NCBI GenBank assembly: GCA_030828565.1
Contig: JAURCF010000002.1
Coordinates: 1-48,144 of the forward strand
Reading direction: 5' to 3'
Length of the DNA: 48,144 nt
Origin: Flavobacteriaceae bacterium
GTDB lineage: Bacteria > Bacteroidota > Bacteroidia > Flavobacteriales > Flavobacteriaceae
The notes below the pieces were generated by a model. The model had not been told where the DNA came from. It did not search any database and was given only the letters and a program-made list of their open reading frames with translations. Numbering within the stretch: position 1 is the first letter of the stretch; each line of letters starts with the position of its first letter. The translations under genes were made by a program, and so were the position numbers. Below are positions 1 through 8,122 of this stretch, one piece after another.

Positions 1-9
1 AAACAACCC

Positions 10-27
10 TTAACGTACCGTTTAAAT
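10..27 (+). promoter_or_regulatory. Candidate Pho-box-like direct repeat: TTAACGT-N4-TTTAAAT (11-bp period)
   Basis: TTAACGT at 10-16 and TTTAAAT at 21-27, 46 bp before ATG 73. Same register as stronger motifs at 1350, 4396 and 5668. Weak on its own. Confidence 0.35.
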
Positions 28-72
28 TGGAGGCGTTCTTTTGCGGTGTTAAATAAACAAATCTATAAAAAA

Positions 73-1296
73 ATGAAAAAACTATTTAAAAATTATTCTT
101 TGTTGTTGATCACTTTATTAATCACTTCTTGTGGAGGTGACGATAGTGTTGTTATTGGTGAAGAAAATAATGATTCATCTTCTTACACGTTGAGTGGTAC
201 TTATTCAGACAGCAAAACGCTATCAGCTGACAACATTTGGACTCTTAAAGGAAGAGTTACTTTTACTTCTGGAACTACATTGACTATCCCAGCGGGAACT
301 ATAATTAAGGCTCAAGGAGGTACAGGAACTAATGCATCTACTTTAATTATTGCAAGAGGAGCAAAGATTGATGCTCAAGGAACTGCTAGCAATCCTATTG
401 TTATGACTTCAGTAGCGGATGATATTGAAGTTGGTCAAAAATTTGGAACTAACCTAAACGAAAACAATCGTGGTTTGTGGGGTGGACTTCTTATATTAGG
501 ATATGCTCCTTGCTCATTCGAAAATGACGTTACTCAAGTTCAAATAGAAGGAATTCCAGTAACCGATACCAACGGTCTTTATGGTGGAGATGATGCCACT
601 GACAATTCGGGTATTGTAAAATATATCTCTATACGTCACGGTGGTGCATTGATTGGAGATGGAAATGAAATCAACGGCCTAACATTAGGAGGTGTTGGTT
701 CAGGAACTGTAATTGAAAACATTGAAGTTGTCGGAAACGTAGATGACGGAATTGAATTTTTTGGAGGAACTGTAGACGCTTCAAACTTGTTGGTTTGGGG
801 TCAAGGAGATGACGGTTTGGATATCGACCAAGCCTATTCAGGTACTATTGATAACGCAATGGTAATTGCTGGAAACGTTTCTGATCATGGTCTTGAAATT
901 GACGGTCCTGAAGGAGCTGCCGAAGGTTCATTTATTCTCAAAAATGTTACCTTAATTGGAAGCGAAGTTGCCGCAGATGGAGAATACGCTGATTACCGAA
1001 GCAATGCTATGGGAGCTTCTGAAAATATTTTTGCTTATGGTTTCCAATCAGGGAAAGATGTTGAATTAGACAATGACGGTGTTGCAACCAACTTCAATAG
1101 TGGAAAATTGAATTTTGCCAGCTGGGAAATTATCGCTCCAGCAGGAGTAACTGTTGCAGATATTTTTCAAAACAAAGCAGAAACAGTAACTGTTTCAAAC
1201 TTTGGAGACTTTGCAACTTTAGTAACAACAGGGACTGTTGGTGCTAATGCCGCTGATTTTGCTTGGACATACGCTAAAGAAAAAGGAGCTTATTAG
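73..1296 (+). CDS. Putative surface/secreted lipoprotein, beta-helix-like, downstream of a candidate Pho box
   Basis: ORF 46..1296; ATG at 73 gives signal peptide MKKLFKNYSLLLITLLITSCGGDD with lipobox-like ITSC. Repetitive GTxLTIPAGTxIKAQ.../IVMTS motifs as in Bacteroidota surface lipoproteins. Followed by a perfect terminator. Confidence 0.75.
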   Translation: MKKLFKNYSLLLITLLITSCGGDDSVVIGEENNDSSSYTLSGTYSDSKTLSADNIWTLKGRVTFTSGTTLTIPAGTIIKAQGGTGTNASTLIIARGAKIDAQGTASNPIVMTSVADDIEVGQKFGTNLNENNRGLWGGLLILGYAPCSFENDVTQVQIEGIPVTDTNGLYGGDDATDNSGIVKYISIRHGGALIGDGNEINGLTLGGVGSGTVIENIEVVGNVDDGIEFFGGTVDASNLLVWGQGDDGLDIDQAYSGTIDNAMVIAGNVSDHGLEIDGPEGAAEGSFILKNVTLIGSEVAADGEYADYRSNAMGASENIFAYGFQSGKDVELDNDGVATNFNSGKLNFASWEIIAPAGVTVADIFQNKAETVTVSNFGDFATLVTTGTVGANAADFAWTYAKEKGAY

Positions 1297-1320
1297 GGCA
1301 TCACTTTTCATAAAATTTAA

Positions 1321-1351
1321 AAATCCAACCTTTAGGTTGGATTTTTTTTTT
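1321..1351 (+). terminator. Rho-independent terminator
   Basis: AAATCCAACC-TTTA-GGTTGGATTT perfect 10-bp stem followed by a T run. Confidence 0.92.
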
Positions 1352-1378
1352 AACCAATGCATAACTTTTTAGTAACAT
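1350..1378 (+). promoter_or_regulatory. Candidate Pho-box-like array: TTAACCA-N4-ATAACTT-N4-GTAACAT
   Basis: Three 7-bp units starting at 1350, 1361 and 1372 (exact 11-bp period), upstream of the TonB-dependent receptor. Confidence 0.5.
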
Positions 1379-1422
1379 ACTGGGGGGATTGAATTGGGAT
1401 ATTTGCAAAAAATATTTCTCTA

Positions 1423-4242
1423 ATGAAAGTGTTCAAAATTACTGCTACTATATGTCTTGTTCTTGGATTGAGTTTCTTTGGAAATTCCCAAACAGGGATT
1501 GTGTCTGGAACCATAATTGATCAAGGGTTTCAAGATCCAGTTCCTTTTGCTAATGTCATTGTTAAAGATCTTCAAAAAGGAACTTCGAGTGATTTTGATG
1601 GGAGTTACGAATTGGTTTTAGAAGAGGGAGAATACACGCTGATTTTTTCGTTTTTAGGATACAAAACCGTTGAAATTTCTGATGTAATAGTCCAAGTTGA
1701 TCAGGTAAATGTATTGAATGTTACTCTGGAAGAACTTTCGCAGGGCTTGGATGAAGTAGTTGTTACTGTTAGTGCTAGGCAAAATACAGAGCAAGCCGTT
1801 TTAACCTTTCAAAAGAAATCGGTGAGTTTACTGGACGGTTTGTCTTCGCAAAGCTTTAAAAAAACGGGCGCAAGTGATATCGCATCGGCCGTAAAAAACG
1901 TTCCTGGAGTTTCGGTTCAAGGAGGTAAGTATGTATATGTTCGAGGTTTGGGCGATCGCTATACCAAGTCAATTTTGAACGGCATTGATATCCCCGGATT
2001 GGATCCCGATCGCAATACCATTCAAATGGACTTATTCCCAACCAATATATTGGATAATGTACTGGTTATTAAATCTGCCACAGCCGACATGCCAGCCGAT
2101 TTTACCGGTGGAATTGTTAATGTAATTACCAAGGAATTCCCCACTCAAAAAGAGTGGAGTGTATCGATTGGTACTTCTGCAAATCCAAATATGCATTTTA
2201 ATAGTGATGCTTTGGATTATGAAGGTGGAAAAACCGATTTTTTAGGATTTGATGATGGAACGCGATCGCTGCCTACAAATCTCAATGCGAACTACTCCCC
2301 CATAGAAATAATTAACAATCCCATTCTAACAGAAGTAACCAAAAAATTTACTCCTACATTGGCTGCTGAGCGAAAGTCGAAAGGACCCAACCTAAGTCTT
2401 TCGATTTCTGGTGGAAATCAATTCAATATTGGAGAAAGTGGAAACAAACTAGGTTTTTTTGGATCGCTTTCTTATAAAAACAACAGTACTTTTTATAAAA
2501 ATGCCGAAGATAATACCTATCGAAGAAGCTCAAACAAAAGTGTGTATGATATAGAAGTCAATCGAACTCAAATAGGAGATTTATCAACCGATAACGTTAT
2601 ATTGAGTGGTATGACGGGTGTCTCATTTAAGACCAATACCTCCAAATACAAACTCAACTTACTGCACATTCAAAATGGACAGTCGACTTCAGGGGTTTTT
2701 AACCAATCGCTAAGATTTTCAGATTTTGAGAACTATTTAAAAGATAATTTAGAATATGTTGAGCGATCTATATCCAATGTGCTTCTCTCTGGAGATCATT
2801 CTATTTTAGATGGTTCTTGGAAAGTGGCCTGGAAGCTTTCGCCTACTCGTTCGTCAATTCAAGACAAAGATGTAAGAACAACCGCTTTTAGAATCAACGA
2901 TGAAGGAGGCTTTAGTATTCCCCAAAACCTTCGCCCCACTCGTATTTGGAGAGATTTACAAGAAGTCAACGTAGTTGGTAAATTGGACGTAACTAAAAAA
3001 CTCACATTGTTTGGAAGAGATGCTCGGCTGAAAACCGGAGGTTATGCTTCTTTTAAAGAGCGTGATTTTGACATTTATAAATACGAGATCGCTATTAGTG
3101 GTTTCAAAGGAATTTCGGAAGGAGACTCTAATCAAATTTTGGCAGCTGATAATATTTGGTCTTTAGAGAACCCAGAAGGAAATTATATAGATTTATTATC
3201 TACGGTGGCTGAACAAGGAACGTCTTTTAGTGCAAAGCAAATTACTTTTGCTGGCTATTTTTCGTCCGAATTTAAGGTGTCTGAATCTCTTCGAACCGTG
3301 TTGGGTCTTCGTGTTGAAAAATTTGATGTATTCTACACTGGTGTAAATAGTTCAGGAAAAATAGCGCTAATCAATGCTAAAGTAATCGATAAAATTGATT
3401 TGTTTCCTTCGGCAAACTTTATTTATGCGCTAACCGATGAAAAAAACATTCGCTTGTCGTATTCAAAAACTACTGCAAGGCCTTCTTTTAAGGAAGTTTC
3501 TATTGCTGAAATATTTGACCCACTTTCGAACCGAACTTTTTTAGGAAATATCAATTTAGAGCCTACTTATATTGACAATTTGGATTTGCGTTACGAAATT
3601 TTTGGCGAAAATGCATCCTTTTTTGCGATAAGCGGGTTTTATAAATCGTTTAAAGATCCTATTGAATTGACCTATTCCGAAGCTGCTGCTGATAATTTTC
3701 AACCCAAAAACTTAGGAAATGCCGAGGTATTTGGAGTTGAATTGGAAGTTCGAAAAAATTTAGACTTTATGGGAGCCGATAACTGGAATGTAAATCTAAA
3801 TACTTCCATTATTAAGTCCAAACAAGATTTTAGCGAGAGCGAGTATAATTTGCGTTTATTGGGGTTGAGGGAAGGCGAGACTATAGAAAAATCAAGAACA
3901 TTGCAAGGACAGTCTCCTTTACTAATAAACGCTGGACTGACTTATAATAATGAAGACAATGGAATTCTTTCAGGGCTCTATTATAATGTTCAAGGAAAAA
4001 CATTGGAAATAGTAGGAACTGGGGTTGTTCCGGATGTATATACGCTCCCTTTTCACAGTTTGAATTTTAATTTTTCAAAGAATTTTGGAAAAGACAAAAA
4101 GCACGCAATTACACTACAAATTAGTAATGTGTTAGATTCCAAAAGAGAAAGTCAATATGAGTCTTTTAAGGCTGACAACAAAATCTTCACACTTAGAGAA
4201 CTAGGAAGAACGTTTTCGGTGGGGTATCAAATTCAATTATAG
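1423..4242 (+). CDS. TonB-dependent receptor with N-terminal carboxypeptidase-regulatory-like domain
   Basis: Signal peptide, GTIIDQ..PVPFANVIVKDLQKGTSSDFDGSYEL (CarboxypepD_reg-like), plug domain VPGVSVQGGKYVYVRGLGDRYTKSILNG, C-terminal beta-barrel strand ending GRTFSVGYQIQL. Confidence 0.92.
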   Translation: MKVFKITATICLVLGLSFFGNSQTGIVSGTIIDQGFQDPVPFANVIVKDLQKGTSSDFDGSYELVLEEGEYTLIFSFLGYKTVEISDVIVQVDQVNVLNVTLEELSQGLDEVVVTVSARQNTEQAVLTFQKKSVSLLDGLSSQSFKKTGASDIASAVKNVPGVSVQGGKYVYVRGLGDRYTKSILNGIDIPGLDPDRNTIQMDLFPTNILDNVLVIKSATADMPADFTGGIVNVITKEFPTQKEWSVSIGTSANPNMHFNSDALDYEGGKTDFLGFDDGTRSLPTNLNANYSPIEIINNPILTEVTKKFTPTLAAERKSKGPNLSLSISGGNQFNIGESGNKLGFFGSLSYKNNSTFYKNAEDNTYRRSSNKSVYDIEVNRTQIGDLSTDNVILSGMTGVSFKTNTSKYKLNLLHIQNGQSTSGVFNQSLRFSDFENYLKDNLEYVERSISNVLLSGDHSILDGSWKVAWKLSPTRSSIQDKDVRTTAFRINDEGGFSIPQNLRPTRIWRDLQEVNVVGKLDVTKKLTLFGRDARLKTGGYASFKERDFDIYKYEIAISGFKGISEGDSNQILAADNIWSLENPEGNYIDLLSTVAEQGTSFSAKQITFAGYFSSEFKVSESLRTVLGLRVEKFDVFYTGVNSSGKIALINAKVIDKIDLFPSANFIYALTDEKNIRLSYSKTTARPSFKEVSIAEIFDPLSNRTFLGNINLEPTYIDNLDLRYEIFGENASFFAISGFYKSFKDPIELTYSEAAADNFQPKNLGNAEVFGVELEVRKNLDFMGADNWNVNLNTSIIKSKQDFSESEYNLRLLGLREGETIEKSRTLQGQSPLLINAGLTYNNEDNGILSGLYYNVQGKTLEIVGTGVVPDVYTLPFHSLNFNFSKNFGKDKKHAITLQISNVLDSKRESQYESFKADNKIFTLRELGRTFSVGYQIQL

Positions 4243-4370
4243 AAAATTAATATTATCATAATGTTGAATAAACTTTTTAATAATATCATATAATTATTTT
4301 TGGTTGTAATTACATTTTTAGATCATTGGACAATTAGTTTTAGTCAACTTTATTTGAATTTGATCTTTTT

Positions 4371-4397
4371 AACTGCCTCTGGCCAAGGCAGTTTTTT
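4371..4397 (+). terminator. Rho-independent terminator
   Basis: AACTGCCT-CTGGCCA-AGGCAGTT 8-bp stem plus TTTT. Confidence 0.8.
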
Positions 4398-4435
4398 AAC
4401 TTTGATTTAATGTTAAGTTAACATTGGTGTTAGAT
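4396..4435 (+). promoter_or_regulatory. Candidate Pho-box-like array of four repeats: TTAACTT-N4-TTAATGT-N4-TTAACAT-N4-GTTAGAT
   Basis: 7-bp units starting at 4396, 4407, 4418 and 4429 (exact 11-bp period), 26 bp upstream of the porin start. Confidence 0.6.
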
Positions 4436-4461
4436 ATTTACCGCGACTAAAACTAACATCA

Positions 4462-5664
4462 ATGATAATAAAAAAACGACTCATATTTGCAGTTGTATTG
4501 TTTGCTATTTCTTTTGCAAATGCTCAAACAGAAAACAATTATATCTCTAAAGGAAAATTCGGTAAAGGAATTTTCAACTTTGTAGGCAAAGACAGTACTT
4601 GGAGTATTAAAATGGCTGCAAGAATGCAGATGCTAAGCACCTTTAATTTTGAAAACGAAAATGGACTAAGAAATATGAGTTCATCCGCATTGTTAAGAAG
4701 GTCTCGTTTGAAATTTGATGGATTTGCATACACGCCAAAGCTAAAATACAAACTGGAGCTAGGGTTATCAAACAACGATTTGAGTGGAGGAGATATTACT
4801 TCAAAAAATGCCAACCGCTTGATTTTGGATGCCGTAGTAATGTGGAATTTTGCAGGAAATTTTGAGTTGTGGTATGGACAAACCAAATTACCTGGAAATA
4901 TAGAGCGGGTAATTTCTTCAGGGAATTTACAACTTGTAGATCGCTCAAGGCTTAATAAAGAATTTACCATCGACCGTGAGTTTGGTTTGCAGTTAAGGCA
5001 CCATTTCAATTTGACGAAAACATTTGTAGTTCGTGAAAAACTAGCCATTTCTCAGGGAGAGGCAAGAAATATTACGGTTGCCAATAAAGGAGGGCATCAG
5101 TACACAGGACGTTTGGAACTCCTTCCGCTTGGATTGTTTGAAAGCAAAGGAGACTACTCGGGTGGGGATTTGAAAAGAGAAAAATCTCCAAAATTAATGT
5201 TGAGTGCAGGCTATAGCTATATTGAAGATGCTGTAAGAAAAAGAGGAAACCAAGGTGATTATTTTATTGACTTAGACGAAGATGGAAAGTGGTTGTCAAC
5301 TGGAGCCAGTGCAACGGATGTGAAAACGACTTTTATAGATGCTATGTATAAGTACAATGGTTTTTCTTTTATGGGAGAGTATGCAAAAAGAACTGCCAAT
5401 GATGAAACGAATGTAAGAGTTGGAGATGGATTGAATTTGTCAGCAGGATACCTATTTAAAAGCAACTGGGAAATTGCAGGGCGTTTTACAAACGTTTCTT
5501 TAGATGGAGTTGCAAAGGTGGAAGAAAGAAATGAATATACGATTGGAATTTCACGGTATGTTGTAGGCCACAAGCTAAAAATACAAGCAGATGCAAGCTA
5601 TATCGATATCATTGGAAAAACGAATACAGCAGGAGTTCGATTCCAAGTGGATATTCATCTATAA
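4462..5664 (+). CDS. OprO/OprP-like (phosphate-selective) porin
   Basis: Signal peptide ending ANAQ; ..FNFVGKDSTWSIKMAARMQ...RRSRLKFDGFAYTPKLKYKLELGLSN.. is typical of the porin O/P family; sits next to a PiT transporter. Confidence 0.82.
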   Translation: MIIKKRLIFAVVLFAISFANAQTENNYISKGKFGKGIFNFVGKDSTWSIKMAARMQMLSTFNFENENGLRNMSSSALLRRSRLKFDGFAYTPKLKYKLELGLSNNDLSGGDITSKNANRLILDAVVMWNFAGNFELWYGQTKLPGNIERVISSGNLQLVDRSRLNKEFTIDREFGLQLRHHFNLTKTFVVREKLAISQGEARNITVANKGGHQYTGRLELLPLGLFESKGDYSGGDLKREKSPKLMLSAGYSYIEDAVRKRGNQGDYFIDLDEDGKWLSTGASATDVKTTFIDAMYKYNGFSFMGEYAKRTANDETNVRVGDGLNLSAGYLFKSNWEIAGRFTNVSLDGVAKVEERNEYTIGISRYVVGHKLKIQADASYIDIIGKTNTAGVRFQVDIHL

Positions 5665-5667
5665 ACC

Positions 5668-5685
5668 TTAACGTTTAAGTAACAT
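5668..5685 (+). promoter_or_regulatory. Candidate Pho-box-like direct repeat: TTAACGT-N4-GTAACAT
   Basis: 7-bp units at 5668 and 5679 (11-bp period), just after the porin stop and upstream of the PiT gene. Confidence 0.5.
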
Positions 5686-5758
5686 AACAAAATTCACTTA
5701 TACAGACATTTACAAAGACGTCTAGATTAAAATTATTGTAACAGACAAAATTATATTT

Positions 5759-8050
5759 ATGGATACTATTTATTTATTAATGATTGTCGCTTTAGCAGTT
5801 CTTGCTATTGCAGACCTTGTTGTGGGAGTTAGCAACGACGCTGTAAACTTCCTTAATTCTGCGATTGGCTCGAAAGCTGTATCGTTTAAAAATTTAATGA
5901 TTGTTGCTAGTTTAGGAATCGCGGTTGGAGCCGTTTTTTCGAGCGGTATGATGGAAGTGGCTCGGAAAGGAATTTTCAATCCGGGAGAATTTATGTTCAA
6001 CGAAATCATGATCATATTTATGGCCGTGATGATTACAGATATTCTTTTATTGGATTATTTCAACTCTGTTGGAATGCCAACCTCTACTACTGTATCCATT
6101 GTTTTTGAATTGTTAGGAGCTGCAGTTGCCATGGCTTTAATTAAAATTGGTGTAGCGGGTGGTGATTTTTCTGAAATCGTTAATTACATCAATACCTCAA
6201 AAGCAACTCAAATCATTTTTGGAATTCTACTGTCTGTTGTCGTAGCATTTTCTGTAGGTGCTGCCGTACAATGGGTTTCCAGATTGTTGCTTTCTTACGA
6301 TTTTGAAAAAAAATCAAAATGGGTAGGTGCGGTTTTTGGAGGAATTGCTTTGACGGCAATTACCTACTTTATTTTGATGAAAGGAATCAAAGGAACACCT
6401 TATGCCAAAGTGAGTTTTGACATCATTGGAGAAAGCACTATTAAGGATTTTATGGAAAATTATGTTTTGGCAATTGTAGCTGTTGCCTCTGTTTTTTGGT
6501 CTTTATTGTCCTATTTGTTAGTTCAAGTTTTTAAAATCAATATTTATAAACTAATCATTTTAGTAGGGACTTTTGCTTTGGCATTGGCATTTGCTGGTAA
6601 TGATTTGGTTAATTTTATCGGAGTTCCTATTGCTGCATGGCAATCGTACGGTGCTTGGATTGATTCAGGACTTGCTGCCAATGAATTTAGCATGGGTGTA
6701 TTGGCTTCCAAAGTTCCCACTCCCAGTCTCCTATTGTTTTTTGCTGGAATGATTATGGTGGTTACACTTTGGTTTTCTTCCAAAGCAAAAAGAGTCGTTA
6801 AAACCTCCATTGACCTGTCAAGTCAAGGCGATACCAAAGAGCGTTTTGAGCCTAATTTCTTGTCTCGAATGTTTGTAAGAGTTGGTATAAAAGCTTCTGA
6901 ATACACAAATACATTGATTCCTAATAAAGTGCTCCAAAAAATCGAGAAACAATTTGAACCCATCAAAGTTCAAAAAAATACAGCCGTAGCTGAAGCCGAT
7001 AAGCCTGCCTTTGACATGGTAAGAGCTGCCGTTAACCTTATGGTTGCAAGTGTGTTGATTTCTATTGCTACTTCCTACAAGCTTCCCTTGTCAACTACCT
7101 ATGTCACCTTTATGGTTGCTATGGGTACTTCATTGGCTGATAAAGCTTGGGGAACCGAAAGTGCTGTATATCGTGTAGCAGGTGTACTCAATGTTATTGC
7201 TGGATGGTTCTTTACTGCAATTATTGCTTTTACTGCAGCCGCTACCATTGCTTATTTAATCAATATAAGTGAGTTGATGATTGCTGTATTGCTCTTTGTA
7301 GCATTGATTATACTTGTCAAAAGCTCAATGTCTGGAAAGAAGAAAAACGGGCAAGTTGATGAGGAAGAATTGAGAAATGCTGAAAGCAGCTCTATCCAAG
7401 GAGTCATTCAAGAGAGTACCAAAAACGTTGCTAACGTTGTGAAGCGTGGTCAACGAATTTATTCGAATGCAATCGAAGGACTTGCAAAACAAGATTTGAA
7501 TTTGTTAAAGAAAAACAAACGACAAATTGTTAAGCTTTCCGAAGAGGTAAACGACTTGCGCGATCATATCTTTTACTTTATAAAAAATCTGGACGAATCC
7601 AGTTTAGGGGCAAGTAACTTTTACATTAGTCTTTTGGGCGATTTGCAAGATATTACTCAATCTTTGGAATACATTTCCAAAGTTAGCTTCAAGCACGTCA
7701 ACAACAACCACAAAAAATTAAAATACAATCAAATTCATGAATTAAAGGAAATTGATAATGAATTGAATTCGTTATTGAACGAGATCAGGGACATATTCAG
7801 TCAAAATGAATTTTCTAGAATTGTGGGTGTCTTGTCTAAGAAACAATCATTGTTTGATGCTATTTCATCAAAAATAGAAGCGCAAATAACCCGAACCAGA
7901 TCGGATGAGTCAAGTCCTAAAAACACAACGCTATACTTTTCATTGTTACTAGAATCAAAAGATTTAATCAACACAATGATGTCCTTTTCGGAGTTGTATC
8001 ATAAGGAATACGATGCCTCTATTGAACCAGCAACGATTAAAGAAGATTAA
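5759..8050 (+). CDS. Inorganic phosphate transporter, PiT family, with PhoU-like C-terminal helical domain
   Basis: Duplicated PiT signatures (VGVSNDAVNFLNSAIGSKA; AGNDLVNFIGVPIAAWQS), many TM helices, and a ~220-aa C-terminal coiled/helical region (residues ~540-763). Confidence 0.93.
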   Translation: MDTIYLLMIVALAVLAIADLVVGVSNDAVNFLNSAIGSKAVSFKNLMIVASLGIAVGAVFSSGMMEVARKGIFNPGEFMFNEIMIIFMAVMITDILLLDYFNSVGMPTSTTVSIVFELLGAAVAMALIKIGVAGGDFSEIVNYINTSKATQIIFGILLSVVVAFSVGAAVQWVSRLLLSYDFEKKSKWVGAVFGGIALTAITYFILMKGIKGTPYAKVSFDIIGESTIKDFMENYVLAIVAVASVFWSLLSYLLVQVFKINIYKLIILVGTFALALAFAGNDLVNFIGVPIAAWQSYGAWIDSGLAANEFSMGVLASKVPTPSLLLFFAGMIMVVTLWFSSKAKRVVKTSIDLSSQGDTKERFEPNFLSRMFVRVGIKASEYTNTLIPNKVLQKIEKQFEPIKVQKNTAVAEADKPAFDMVRAAVNLMVASVLISIATSYKLPLSTTYVTFMVAMGTSLADKAWGTESAVYRVAGVLNVIAGWFFTAIIAFTAAATIAYLINISELMIAVLLFVALIILVKSSMSGKKKNGQVDEEELRNAESSSIQGVIQESTKNVANVVKRGQRIYSNAIEGLAKQDLNLLKKNKRQIVKLSEEVNDLRDHIFYFIKNLDESSLGASNFYISLLGDLQDITQSLEYISKVSFKHVNNNHKKLKYNQIHELKEIDNELNSLLNEIRDIFSQNEFSRIVGVLSKKQSLFDAISSKIEAQITRTRSDESSPKNTTLYFSLLLESKDLINTMMSFSELYHKEYDASIEPATIKED

Positions 8051-8070
8051 TACGGTAAAATGCCTACCAA

Positions 8071-8104
8071 CAAAAAATGCGATTCGTTTGAATCGCATTT
8101 TTTG
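8071..8104. terminator. Bidirectional rho-independent terminator between convergent PiT and nrdA genes
   Basis: CAAAAAATGCGATTC-GTTT-GAATCGCATTTTTTG: perfect 15-bp stem with A-tract and T-tract on both sides. Confidence 0.92.
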
Positions 8105-8122
8105 TTCATTACTGATAAAGAA

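Noticed and set aside
1952-2269. Two GCGATCGC octamers (HIP1-like) at 1952 and 2262
   Set aside because: Both lie inside the TonB-receptor CDS; only two copies noticed; HIP1 is a cyanobacterial repeat and this genome is not cyanobacterial. Chance plus codon usage is sufficient.
4539-5048. 169-aa ORF antisense to the porin gene
   Set aside because: No recognisable motif; codon content looks like the complement of a well-supported porin CDS; no promoter or start context.
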